Origin: Chondrus crispus | Lineage: Eukaryota; Rhodophyta; Florideophyceae; Gigartinales; Gigartinaceae | Assembly (NCBI RefSeq): GCF_000350225.1 | Contig: NW_005178982.1 | Coordinates: forward strand, 149,182 to 213,181 | DNA length: 64,000 nt | Reading direction: 5' to 3' | Shown: positions 1-11,200 of the stretch, piece after piece | Layout of the letters: each line of letters begins with the position of its first letter | How positions within the stretch are numbered: position 1 is the stretch's first letter | The notes under the pieces: generated by a model | What the model was told of the DNA's origin: nothing | Database searches by the model: none | What the model saw: the letters and a program-made list of their open reading frames with translations, nothing else | Made by a program: the position numbers and the translations under genes

Positions 1-1284
1 TCGCGATACCCCCCGGCCTCGGAGTACACCTCCCCCGCCGCGCCGACGGCTTCCACCGACGCACCGGCTCCAGCCGCTGACCCAGTCTCCGACACTCAGC
101 CCCACTCCTCCGGCTCCCTCCCCTCTACTTACGAGCTCCTCGTCGAGCTCCCCGCCACCATCACGGAGGGCCCACCGCCGCAGCTCTCACACTCGGCCCA
201 GCCCGTGCTCCCGGTCCTTACCGAGTCGCTCTCCGGCACCCTGCGCGTCATCCAAGGCCCGCGCCAGGACTCAGCCCCATCTCCGGCCGCATACCACGCC
301 TTCATCTCTCTCGAGTCGCTCAACGTCCCTCTCCTCCCAACGCACACGGCCCGCCGCCTCTCCGTCTCCCCGCCGATCTTCGAAGTCCGCATCCCGCACC
401 GCGTCTTCGCCATCCGCGTGCAGAAGGGCGTCGCGCTCGAGCTCGTCGACTCGCTGCAAACCGTCCTGCAGTGGTTTTGCGGCTGGGTCCCCACGGAAGA
501 CGCATCCCATGCAGAGGTCGCCCAGGGTGCCATACAGCCGGTCCACGGCGCCCCGCCGCCGCCGTCCTTCCCGCCGCACACCCCGCCATCCACGCCGGAC
601 GCCGCGACGGACCGCTTCGCCAAGGCCGGTGAAAAGGGCGTCGAGTTCGTCGAGCGCTGGGGCAACCGCATCAACACCTCCATCCAGAAGAAGCTCTCGG
701 CCCGCGTCGAAAAGGCAAAGGAGACAGAACCGCGCAACGCCAAGCTCGGCGGAAAGATCACGGGCAAGGCCCTCGCCGGCGCGCGCGTCATCGTCGGGAA
801 GGGCGCCTCCGTCGCACATGTCGCCACGGAGAAGATCTCCAGCGTCGTTGGCAAGGGGTTCGCGAAAAATCCCGTCACGAAGAGCTTTTCCAGCGCGCCC
901 CATGGCACCGCGCGCAGGAACTTTCATGACAACTTGATGGCCGGCATGCTGGCGTTTGGAAGAATATACGTCGCCGCGGATAGCCAGGGCAAGCTCATTA
1001 TCGAGGATACCGGCAAGAGCGCGTCCGAGTATGCACGCGCGACGTACGGCGATGAGGCAGAGAACGTCGCTAGGCAGGTTAGCGGTATCGCGTTGGATGG
1101 GTACCGCATTGCGAGGTTTCCGAAGAAACTCGGCGCTTCCGCGATGCTCCGAGGCGCATTGAAGAGCACGACGAAGAGCGCGGTGTCTGGAGACCAAGAG
1201 GTGCACGGACAGGATGGCGAGGCCCAGCCAGGGGCTTCTGCGCATTCGGCAGCCGTCGCAACGAATACGGCAAAGAAGGACTGA
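1..1284 (+). CDS. Senescence/spartin-domain protein (5' partial)
   Basis: The frame is open from the first base, so the N-terminus is outside the window; 427 residues are visible, ending at TGA. Residues 1 to about 190 are rich in Pro, Ser and Ala and look disordered. From about residue 200 to 400 the sequence has the Gly/Ala/Lys-rich amphipathic pattern of the plant senescence/spartin-associated domain (Pfam PF06911): it opens with TDRFAKAGEKGVEFVERWG, continues through GKITGKALAGARVIVGKG, and ends in conserved helices around YGDEAENVARQVSGIALDGY. Family members (plant ERD7, animal spartin) associate with membrane lipids or lipid droplets, so a lipid-contact role is inferred. A GTG at 205 is not needed as a start because the frame continues upstream. 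The GC-rich, intron-free coding differs from the AT-richer repeats that follow. Domain assignment is by eye and the exact function is unknown. Confidence 0.75.
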   Translation, partial: SRYPPASEYTSPAAPTASTDAPAPAADPVSDTQPHSSGSLPSTYELLVELPATITEGPPPQLSHSAQPVLPVLTESLSGTLRVIQGPRQDSAPSPAAYHAFISLESLNVPLLPTHTARRLSVSPPIFEVRIPHRVFAIRVQKGVALELVDSLQTVLQWFCGWVPTEDASHAEVAQGAIQPVHGAPPPPSFPPHTPPSTPDAATDRFAKAGEKGVEFVERWGNRINTSIQKKLSARVEKAKETEPRNAKLGGKITGKALAGARVIVGKGASVAHVATEKISSVVGKGFAKNPVTKSFSSAPHGTARRNFHDNLMAGMLAFGRIYVAADSQGKLIIEDTGKSASEYARATYGDEAENVARQVSGIALDGYRIARFPKKLGASAMLRGALKSTTKSAVSGDQEVHGQDGEAQPGASAHSAAVATNTAKKD

Positions 1285-1732
1285 GTGGGTTTAACTTTGT
1301 TTTCAGTTTGGAATGCGATGCAACTGATCCATGGAGATGTTGCAGGTGTCGATTTGCCCAGACTGGGAGCAACTAGTAACTACGCCGTGGAAGCTACGTG
1401 AATCGAATTCTATGATGATGTATCGCGCTGCCCGACAGCAACAGTAGATAACTTTACCTCACCAAGCGTTGGAGAGCTGCCTCACTTGAGTCACGGACTG
1501 TATAGATAGGATAGCTTCAAAATCATCTGCACTAACTGCATGTAGGCGAAAGAGCACAGTGGCAATCGGGACCCTTGAACAGCGGCTGGGGACGCCAATG
1601 TTTAGACTCTCTTGCTATGAATGATAGACCTGGGTGCTCCATTCGTCACAATGGGCCCCGAAGTATTATTACCCTTCGACTGAGCATAGCTAAAAATAAA
1701 TTCTGTAAAATGCCAGCCCCCCCCCCCCCGGG
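1285..1732. other. Intergenic, no gene seen
   Basis: Non-coding spacer after the spartin-like gene, with a run of C residues near 1717-1729 that is prone to length variation. I see no RNA gene, promoter signature or repeat edge here. Confidence 0.5.
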
Positions 1733-1846
1733 TTCAGCTACAGCAGCCCGGTCCAGCATAGTACTTAAACTAGCCCGGACCGCCATATCCTCTATACCAG
1801 CCAAGTTCAGCTACAGCAGCTCGGTCCAACATAAAGCTTAAATTAG
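1733..1846. repeat. 73-bp tandem repeat, second unit split by the MULE
   Basis: A unit of about 73 bp starting TTCAGCTACAGCAG occurs at 1733-1805 and again from 1806. The second unit stops at the transposon edge (1846) and resumes after it at 7337-7366 (CCCGGGCCGCC and onward). The first unit therefore gives an internal picture of the site before insertion and independently supports the 9-bp target duplication. Confidence 0.8.
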
Positions 1847-1900
1847 GAGAATGTTTGTTACCTACCACTTTTATTTTGGAAGTTTTCTTACGTACCACTT
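1847..1900 (+). repeat. MULE left terminal inverted repeat
   Basis: Pairs as reverse complement with 7274-7327 over 54 bp with two differences. The outer end is GAGAATGTTTGT and the inner end is CTTACGTACCACTT. Confidence 0.88.
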
Positions 1901-1908
1901 ACTTCACC

Positions 1909-2394
1909 TCACTCCCGAACGACTTTCTGGTAGAGGTACACAGTGTCTGGGGCTTCGCAAATCGTAGCGTAGTGCCCAACTTGACTACAAGCAGAGCAAA
2001 GCGACTTTCGTTGAAGCGCTGCGACCCCCTGTGTCCGCCGTTTCTTCGGTCGACCTGCCTGACTCGGAACTCTCCACGCGCTCATCTGTCTGGCAATAGG
2101 CAGAATCTGCAAATCCACAATAACGTTTACTTGAGAGGCAAGGGCAGCAGCAGCAACATACTGCCGTTGAAGTGTTGCATGATGAAAAACAGTCGATGCC
2201 CACTTTGTGTCCAGATGATTCCAGTGTGCAGCCTCTGGGACGTTTACATGCCGCTCGCGTAGATTATCAAACACTAGCACACGGCTAGGGGCTTGCGCTT
2301 TCGTTTCCCCTTTATTGCGTCTTCGCAAAAGTGAGTGAGATTGAGTTTTCCCACTTTCCACAAGCCGTTGTTTGCCATGCGGTCTGGTTGGGCG
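1909..2394 (-). pseudogene. MULE transposase C-terminal remnant with CCHC zinc knuckle
   Basis: Read on the minus strand, this piece ends with a basic GRPKKRR stretch followed by CSACSQVGHYATIC, a Cys-Cys-His-Cys zinc knuckle (C-x2-C-x4-H-x4-C). A glycine-arginine-proline-lysine linker followed by a zinc knuckle is the usual C-terminus of Mutator/FAR1-type transposases. The frame stops just inside the left inverted repeat, as expected for the 3' end of the gene. Upstream, the frame runs into the LTR of the inserted Copia. The MULE catalytic core and SWIM domain are not present, so the gene is truncated and not functional. Confidence 0.7.
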
Positions 2395-2535
2395 TGTGGT
2401 TACATCCGGAGGCAAGTAAGACAGGCTAACAAATAAGGCAACGTCAATAGGGCACGCCACACACTTGCACAATGACGTCGCCGCCGGCCGCCCGCTCCTG
2501 AGAGGATCGTGGGCATCGGAGTTCATGGAATCACA
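2395..2535 (+). repeat. Copia 1 5' LTR
   Basis: 141 bp, TG...CA ends, preceded by GGGCG. Unusually short for an LTR. It matches 6905-7045 at 135 of 141 positions. Confidence 0.9.
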
Positions 2536-2550
2536 GGTTATGGGACACGC
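2536..2550 (+). promoter_or_regulatory. Copia 1 primer-binding site, half-tRNA type
   Basis: GGTTATGGGACACGC follows the LTR directly. GGTTATG is complementary to CAUAACC, a CAU anticodon with its 3' neighbours. That fits the internal initiator-Met tRNA fragment used by many Copia elements instead of the tRNA 3' end. The tRNA itself is not in the window, so this is inference. Confidence 0.5.
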
Positions 2551-5500
2551 AACCACTGAACACGATCCGTCACCATCCCAACCGCATCACAGGCAGACGT
2601 TAAACTGAAGAGCAACAGCACAAGGATACGAGCCGAACTGCAACAACGCGCCGGACAAACCAGCGAAACCCTCCGACTCGACAACCAAAGCCAGAAACAC
2701 GCCAATCAACAGAACAAACACACCAAAAATGAGTGAGAGAACGAACACGACGCAGGGCAACCTACCATCACTAACCCTCTCTAACTTTCAATACTGGTAT
2801 GATGCTCTAGAAATACACGCGCGCACGATTGGCGCACAAGCCGAACTCACACAGACAATCACAACAATATTAGATCCAACAGAGCAAAGCCACGCAACAA
2901 CAGAAAAAGGATCAACTGAGGAAAGCCATCATGCAGAGCCTCAGTGAAGGGGTAGTGAAGCTACTCCCACCGCATATACTGAGATATGACCCACACCAGA
3001 TATGCACAATTCTGAAACAATCCGTAGACACATGCTCGCTCAAAAGCCATGAACTGTTGGACGCCGAAGCACGCACGCTCAAATACAAGGCAGGACAAAA
3101 CCTCAAGGACTACATCAACAACCACCGTGACATCCGACACAGAATGCAGGTCTCCGGATACCCAAATATCGACGCCAAAAGAACCACCGTCAGATACATA
3201 GTACAGGGGCAGGCGCAACACCCGGACATGAATACCCTAGCAATCATGCTAGCATGCAACCCCCCCCCCCCCAATACCATACGTGAATTCACAAATCACA
3301 TACAGCAGGCGCAACTGATCCAAAGTCAAACGCCGACACCCTAACACCAACCAACAACAGCACCGGTCAGAACATGGGAACAACACCCCAGGGCAAGTAG
3401 AACGCCACGTACCACCACACCCAGAACCACACCACGCCACTACGACAAACCCAAAGGGTACACAGGCAACTGGTGCCACCTCCACGGTAGTGTCACACAC
3501 AGTACCGAAAATGCTTTGCACGCAGATACCAGAAAAACCAAAGCACAGCACACGCAAACAAAGAGACCGCAGAACACGACGACGAGCACAGACCCAGACC
3601 AGAGCAAAGCGAAGTGCCCGACCTCCGCGAACGCCTGCAATTCCTAGAAGAGGTCATAGCAGAGCAACAAGCAAACCACGACGGTAAGAAAATTTTTGTA
3701 TTAGACTCCGGTGCACAGCCAACGCATACCGCCACACCCCACGCGAGCATGCAGCGCAGCACTGGGACACTGACACAGACAGCAACCAGACAACGCGCGC
3801 GAATCACACACACCGGCACTATCGCCATCCAGACCAAGAATGACACAATCCACATCCCTGCAGTGCACACACCAAAAATAAAGGACAACCTCCTATCAGT
3901 CCACGACCTTACTGCACATGGACATGTCACCTTCACACGCACGCACGCCTACCTACACGAACCAACCACGATCCCGACAGCCTCACTAACAGCCACATAC
4001 GAGCAAGGACAGTACAAATTCACAAACGAAAACAAAGCAACCGCAAAAGGAGCACGCACGTACACGAACAAACGAGGATCGACAAAATCAAAAAAACCCG
4101 CGACGGCAACACCATGCGCACAACAACACCAGAAAACAACGCGCACACAAAACAACACAACCCCCTTCTCAGCACCAGCACAACGCACACCAACACTGAG
4201 AACCGCGATCGCACCAAAACAACCACAAGCCAAGAGAAACAACGCTCAACAACTCATGCATGACTGGCACATCAAGCTAGGACATGCACACCCCAAAACA
4301 ATATCAATTATGTCCAAGCATGGACTACTACTAACGCTCCCCAAGGGACTGAAAGACAACAGCGCGCAGATCACATGCAGAGGCTGTATTGATGGGAAAA
4401 CCACAACCCGACCCCACAGGAGAACCACACACGCAACCGCCAAAGGAGAGAGCATATCCTCGGACGTGTGTGGACCCATCAAGCCCACGTCGACGCACAA
4501 TGCCAACTACTTCCTGACACTAATTGACACCAACACCAGATACATCTGGGTCTACTGTTTAGCCAACAGAGCGCAAGTACCAACGACCATAATCAATGCG
4601 ATCGAACAACTAGCAGCATACAATCAAAAATACCCCAGACTGCTAGTGACCGACAACGCAAAGGAATACCTCGCGAAGTCAGTCCAAGAACAACTCAAGG
4701 CGAGAGGCATCCAAATCTGGCCAACGACCCCATACACCCCTCAAGAAAACGCCATCGCAGAGAGAATCAATCGCACACTAATGGAAAAAGTACGCGCGAC
4801 GTTATCACACAGCCAGCTCCCGGACGTACACTGGCAAGACGCCCTCAATGACGCCGTCTTTAAGTACAACATGACATACCACCATGGCGTAAAGCACATC
4901 CCATACACAGCATGGCACAACTCACCACCACAAATCCGCAGACTCTTCACATTCGGACAAGTGGGGTACACGCCCATCCTCAAACCGAACACTCTGAAGA
5001 TGCAACACAAAGCCAACCCGGTCCGTTACATGTACGGTCTCAACGACACACACATATGTGTGCAGAACATCACAACAAGACAGTACACAAAAATGAGGGC
5101 CGACAACTTCAGACCATACCACCGCACCAGGGACCCCTGCACCACAACTAACGCAGCATTCCTTGCACAACCCGCGCCCGCAAAGAACAAAAAAGGACGC
5201 CACCGTCGAGCACAAAAATTGCCACAGATGATAGACAACACCACGACACCCCCCAAAACTCTGAAGCAAGCGAGAAAGTATCCCGACGCGAAAAAATGGG
5301 CAGTCGCACACGACGCAGAACTCGATCAGCAAGACGACATGAAAGCGATCGACTAGACCTCGCAAACATCCTGACACACTCGTACCAACATCATACCCAC
5401 CACAATGACATATCGGTACAAGCACAGCACAGGAAAAAAATCCATCACCCGCAAAGCAAGATGTTCAGTAAGAGGAGACTGCATGACGCCACACGTGCAT

Positions 5501-6904
5501 TATGATCCAGACAAGACCGGCACATACATGGCAGACTGCACCACGATCAGGACCCTATTCGCCCTCGCCGCCTCAATGAACATCGTCGAACACTTCGACA
5601 TTACCGGAGCGTACCTCCACGGAAAATACCAGCACGAAAACAAAGTCTATGTCTGGCAACCGTAAAGGTTCAACGGGAAATACAAGCACACAGCCACACA
5701 TGGGGAGCTCAAAGGAAACCTGTACGGGACACCGGCAGCTGCCAACATTTACAGCACAGAGCTGCACAGGCATCCAAGAAAGCACGGGTACAAACAGATG
5801 CGATCCGACACGTCCCTGTTCGTAAAAAAACAAGGCAAACACACGATCATAGTCGGCATCAGCATGGATGACTTCCTACCAATTGCAACGGCACAAACCC
5901 TCATTGACGACCTGTACCAAGTCCTCAAAAAAAAGTACAAAGTCAAAAGAATGGGCAAGCCAACGAAGTACCTTAACTGGACAATACGGTACACAGAAGA
6001 AGGAATCCACATGTCACAGCCGGAGCACATCGACAGCGTAGTCGCCCTGATGTCACAACAGGAGTGCAACACCAAAAGCACTCCATACCTCGATGGGATT
6101 AGAATGGACCCACCCACAGAAAACGAGGAAATGCGACAAGACATCGCCGAGATCTACGCCAAGGCCATAGGGTAAATACGTTACATTGCGGATAGCACCC
6201 GCCCAGACGTCGCCTTCGCAGCCACTGCACTCGCCAGAGCCCTCAAAAAGCCAACCCAACGGCACTGGAATATGGCACAGAGGCTCACTCAGTACCTTCG
6301 CACCACGCGCAGCGAAGGCATACTGATGCCATCGGGACAAGAAACAAGCGTGAAGATCAAGGCATACTCCGACGCGGATTATGCCAACGACGAAACGACC
6401 ATAAAATCAATAACGGGAATGATTACCATGGTCAACGGAGCGCCCGTCCAATGGCTCGCACGCCAACAGCCGGTCGTAGCAAAGAGCACGGTCGAGGCAG
6501 AGTACATATCAACAGCGGAAGCGACCACGCTCACAATATGGCTGCAGAATCTGATCGCAGAAACCAAGCTACCGACCACACGCCCCACCATGCACATAGA
6601 CAACACTGCCGCCGCACAAATGGCGAAGAGCATGGGGGCCACCAGACGGCGCAAGTGCATAGGCGTCCGATATCACTACTTGCACAACACAGTGCAAAAA
6701 GGACAACTACGCATCTTGCGCATCCCAACGACGGAGCAGTACGCAGACATGTTCACGAAACCACTCAAGGCCACACTGTACAGAAAACACAAAACCAACG
6801 TACAGATGCGCGCACCGACAACCAGCGCAAGGCAGCCTCGCGTCCGGGGGTGTGTGGTTACATCCAGAACCAAAAAGCAACGCTCGGCCAGCCTGCACGC
6901 CAAC

Positions 6905-7045
6905 TGTGGTTACATCCAGAGGCAAGTAAGACAGGCTAACAAATAAGGCAACGCCAATAGGGCACGCCACACACTTGCACAATAAAGTCGCCGCTGGCCG
7001 CCCGCTCCTGAGAGGATCGGGGGCATCGGAGTTCATGGAATCACA
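6905..7045 (+). repeat. Copia 1 3' LTR
   Basis: 141 bp, TG...CA ends, followed by the second GGGCG. A stray copy of its first 16 bases also sits at 6853-6868, 52 bp before the LTR and right after a GGGGG-rich stretch that may be the polypurine tract. Confidence 0.88.
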
Positions 7046-7273
7046 GGGCGTTGACAGTGTATGAGCACTCCTGCAAGGGGCACTGTAAACGCAGGCGCCC
7101 AGAGTCTTGAGTTTTTTACCTTGTGAGATCGGCCCACGGTGGCGCACAGGGTTAAGGATGCCATCAAGATGCTGTGCTTGCCAGGGAACGTGCTCCCTTT
7201 AATCAAACTCATTCGACGACACCCTCTTCACCTCTTCATCATTCTAGCCTTCCTAAGAAAAGGGGCTCATAAA

Positions 7274-7327
7274 AAGTGGTACGTAAGAAAACTTCCAAAA
7301 TAAAAGTGGTAGGTGACAAAGATTCTC
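7274..7327 (-). repeat. MULE right terminal inverted repeat
   Basis: Reverse complement of 1847-1900 with two differences. It is followed at once by the second TTAAATTAG target copy (7328-7336). Confidence 0.88.
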
Positions 7328-7336
7328 TTAAATTAG

Positions 7337-8250
7337 CCCGGGCCGCCGTTTTCCCTATATCAGCCCCTCTTCCTGATTTCTTGCGGACCGGAAAACGCGC
7401 GCTGATCATAATTTAAAGCAGTTAATCGTGATATAGTTGTCTTTTTCACATTTTACGCGGTACAGGGTCTAATTCTGCAGCCATAAAGAGAAAAGGATGC
7501 AAGCCAAAATTTTTATGTAATACCATTACCATACCTGTTATTATCAAAGGGATATGAAGTTTATCGCCATGATAGTCCCAATGGTTGGCATACCTAGGAT
7601 AATAAAAGGGTGATGGGCACAATCAGTCTAGTTTCAACGAAATTTAAGCGCAATGGGGGGTTCTAGACACACCAGTGCCATTTCTGTAAGCAAAAAAGCG
7701 AACCTATGGACATTTTGAAGAAACCGCTGCACCAGGTTGCAAGAATAGAAATGGGAAGACGTACAGAGTTTTATACGCACAACTAACAATTCGGTTACCA
7801 TTCCCATCACACGTTAGAGCGTCCACACCGGTAGTAAAAATCGAGTCCAATCCAAAATTTGGACTGTATTGCACAATTTCCAGCCCCACCGGTGAATAGA
7901 GTTCCAATCCATAAAATGAAATTGGATTGGACATCCTGATTTTGAGGTCCGAACTATGAGAACAGAACGAGCCGTTTGGTTCAAATGGAATTCCCCGTTC
8001 TTTTTTACTCTCGTCTCACTCCCCTCTCCCCGCCCTTCAGGGTCGCCTCTGCTCTACTCGCTTACTTCCACCGTCGCCTGTCCTCCGCCAACAGGTGATA
8101 GGTGTACATGCTGTACACCTGTTCTACGCGTACCGTTGTACGGTTCGCGTCGCGTGATGGCAGAACGTCGCGCCGCTGACAAGTGTTCGTTGAAACATTT
8201 CCTACATCGATGTCGCGATAGTAGCCTTTGGCTTTTCTATCGCGTGATGA
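7337..8250. other. Spacer between MULE and Copia 2
   Basis: Bases 7337-7366 complete the second tandem repeat unit. The rest has low coding potential, with a few short palindromic pieces around TCCAATCC/GGATTGGA near 7850-7930. The 3' LTR of Copia 2 may reach into 7950-8250, but I could not find its partner copy. Confidence 0.4.
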
Positions 8251-11200
8251 CACGCCTCCTGTTGCGACAACATGGTAGTGACTCGGTGCGTCAGGTTTTT
8301 GTTGTTGTGTTGTTGCTGATGTGCAGGGCCCTAATCCTCCTTCATAGCTAGGAATTTCGAAGTCGGGAGTGGTTTGGTGAATATGTCAGCGAGCATGGCA
8401 GTTGATGGGACGTGCAGGACTTGGCTGTTTTCCGCTTTCAAGTGAGTTCGTAAGTAGTGATGTCTGAGGTCAATGAATTTGCGTCATTCTGTTGGTCCGG
8501 TATTTTTTGCCACTGTTATGGCTGCTTGGTTATCTACGTACACAGGTGTAGGTTCTTTGCTTAATAGCTGGACCTCACTCAGTAGTCTTCGGAGACACTG
8601 CGTGACTTTTACGTTGCTTGTAGCGGCTATGTATTCCGCTTCACATGTAGAAAGGCCTTACATTGATTGCTTTGTCGAGTTCCAAGCAATGGGTGATTTG
8701 TTGTATAAGTGCACGCCTCCTGATGTTGACTTTATGTCACCAGCGTCGTTTGCTAAATCGGCATCTAAATATGATTCCAGTGAAGATGGCGATTGTTCCT
8801 GTCTGCTGGGTTCTTGTATGAATGTGCATAGTTTGGTATGCTCTTTTGCTGTTCTGTATATTATTCCTTCGTTTTTTGTGCGCTTGAGGTAGCGAACCAG
8901 CCTTTTCATGTGCAGCCAGTGACGGCGTGTCGGGGTGTGTGTGGCTGCTAATTTGTTGACTGCAAATGTTATGTCCGGTCTCGTGGAATCTGCTATATAT
9001 CTGAGCTCTCCCATTATGCTTTGATATTGTTCCTTGAGTTTGGGTGTGGGTTTGTCGTCTGCGGTTAGTCCATGCCATTTTTGACCGTTTGCGTAGGGGG
9101 TTTTGGTACTACTGGCTTCTGTCATTCTCATGTGTGCTAGGATGCTGCCGACGTAGTTTGGCTGGCTTATTTTCACTTCTCCGTCAGCGAAGTATTCGAC
9201 TTTCCAGCCGAGGTACAATTTGGGTGTGCTTAGCCTTTTGATTTTGTACTTGCGGCTGAGGTTGTTGTACAATTCCGTTATTAGCTGCTTGTTTGTTGCC
9301 ATTACCAGAAAGTCATTGGTGGTTAGGGCCATGAGGATGAAGGTGGTGGGATTGACAATTTTGTGGAAGAGGCATGGATCATTTTGGCTCTGCTTGTAGC
9401 CTGTGTTTTTTAGGTGCCTCTGAGCCCCTGTCAGGTAGTAGTAGCTTCCCGATGGGCTTCCATATAAGTTTCCTATAAGTTTTCCTGCTTTGCTGGCGTG
9501 CTTGAGGGATCCGTTGAACCGTGGGTATTGTTTGATATACACAGGCTTTTCGTGCTTATATTTTTGGTGTAAGTATGCCGATTTTATGTCGAAGTGGTCG
9601 GCTTCTAGCCCTCCTGCTGCTTTGATTGGCAGTAGTAGACGCACTGTGGTTTTGTGTGCCATGTATGAGGCTTTGTGTTCTGGGTTAAAGTGGATGTGTG
9701 GTTTCATTTTATCACCCCGCACTGAACATCGTGCCTTCCATTCTATGATTCTTCCGTTGGGCTCTCTTTTGTACCTGTACGTCATGGTTAGCGGTATGGG
9801 CTTGACTGGTGAGGGAATCTTTTCGTGTGTCAGCCATTGTATTGCTTCGGCATCGTCCAGTTTATTTAGTTCTGCATTATGTTCGCGTTCCCAATCTTCG
9901 GCGTCCGGATAGCGCCTGGCTTGTTTGAGGGATCGGGGGTGGTGGTGTTGTGGCGGTTATTTGTTTTGGATCTGGGTGTGGTAGGTGGCATTTGAACGCA
10001 TTGGCATGTATGTGGACTGGGTCGTTTTGGTGTGAATAGAGGTGGAAGTTCCCCGCCCGTATCCGGTTAAATGCGCCATTGGTAATATTTCTCACCACAA
10101 TGTGGGTGATGTCTGTTGCATGCATGTAGCGTGCCGGGTATGCACGGCTTGCTAGCTTTTTCTTGGGTCCTAGTTGGGCGACGTGTCCAAGTTGGCCAAA
10201 TTTGTATATGTGGTGAATGGATGGGGGAGCGCCGAACCACGTCGTGTATGGTAGTTTTCTAGTCGTTCTGTGACGTGTGAGATTGTACTTGAATGTCACG
10301 TCCCGTACGGCGTCCTCCCAGAATATGTCTGGTAGTTTGCTGTGGAACAGTGCGGCTCGCGCCGCTGTCATTAGTGTTGCGTTTCGTCTTTCCGCAATGC
10401 TGTTCTCTTGTGGTGTGTATGATGTTGTTGGACGGAATTCAATACCTTTGGCAGCGTAGAAATTTTGCACCTCGGCTGCTACATATTCTCGTGCATTGTC
10501 CGTTGTGAACAGTTGCGGTGCGCGGCCGTGTTGGTTTGTTATCATGTTGGCAATCTCTTTGATGTATTGGAGGATCTTTTTTCGCGTGTTGGTGAATTGC
10601 AGGATGGCATACTTCGAGTGAGTGTCTATGAATGTTATAAAGTGTGTGTTGCCATGGATTGATTTTGGCGAGATTGGTCCGCAGACATAGGATGACATCG
10701 CTACACCAATTGCATAGTGGTGTGATCTCGACGGGTGCGGTTGCGGCCTTGTTTCGCCGTGCGCGCATCCGCTGCATGTTAGTTTTAGAGGAGTTTTCTT
10801 CAGTATGCTTGGGAGAGGAATCAGTTCTTCCTTTGCCATTTTTTGTAGCGTGCGAAGGTTTATATGGTTGAAGATTAGATGCCAATAGTACAATGCTAGC
10901 GTTTTCTTATTTTTCTCGTGTGGGGGGTCTGGTTGCATGTCCGATAGGCGTCGTGTCTTTGGCTCCTTGCGTGATTCGCTTTTCTGGTTTGTATTGGTTA
11001 CGGGTCGTTGGTCTTGTCGCAGTGCCTTGGATACTGTGGGCGTGGGGCTGGCGCTTTTGTTGGGCGTGCTTGCCTGCTTGGCATGGTGCGTACTGCTCGT
11101 GTGTGACTCCCGGCCTTTGTCAGTAGACGGTATTGTCCCCTGTAGAATGTTGTGAGCCAATGATTGTTGGGGGACGGCTATGGGTGTCGAAGATTGAGGC

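Larger units (their letters stand above)
2395..7045 (+). mobile_element. Ty1/Copia LTR retrotransposon, broken (Copia 1)
   Basis: Bounded by two 141-bp direct LTRs (2395-2535, 6905-7045), each starting TGTGGTTACATCC and ending GGAATCACA, inside a 5-bp duplication GGGCG (2390-2394, 7046-7050). It carries gag at about 2.7-3.3 kb and protease/integrase at about 3.6-5.1 kb. The integrase shows an H-x-H...CxxC zinc site, the D...D...E triad contexts SSDVCGP and VTDNAKEY, and PQENAIAER. Copia-order reverse transcriptase follows at about 5.4-6.2 kb and RNase H at about 6.3-6.8 kb. Gag and pol are interrupted in several places, so it is a fossil. The two LTRs differ at 6 of 141 positions (about 4%), which suggests a moderate rather than very recent age. 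It inserted into the MULE remnant. Confidence 0.9.
1847..7327 (-). mobile_element. Mutator-like (MULE) transposon remnant with Copia insert
   Basis: The ends are inverted copies of 54 bp (1847-1900 and 7274-7327) with two mismatches, starting GAGAAT. They are flanked by the 9-bp direct repeat TTAAATTAG (1838-1846 and 7328-7336). Nine-base target duplications with TIRs of this length are typical of Mutator-like elements. Once the Copia insert is set aside only about 0.8 kb of the transposon remains: the C-terminal coding end of the transposase on the minus strand at 1909-2394, and about 220 bp at 7051-7273. The transposase core is missing, so this is a deletion derivative that can only have moved with help from a full-length relative. 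Confidence 0.85.

Noticed and set aside
271-1245. Long minus-strand open frame across the spartin-like gene
   Set aside because: It is the GC-rich shadow of the plus-strand gene; composition is Arg-heavy and no domain is visible.
7950-8250. LTR of Copia 2
   Set aside because: No second copy could be found near the other end, so no LTR is annotated.
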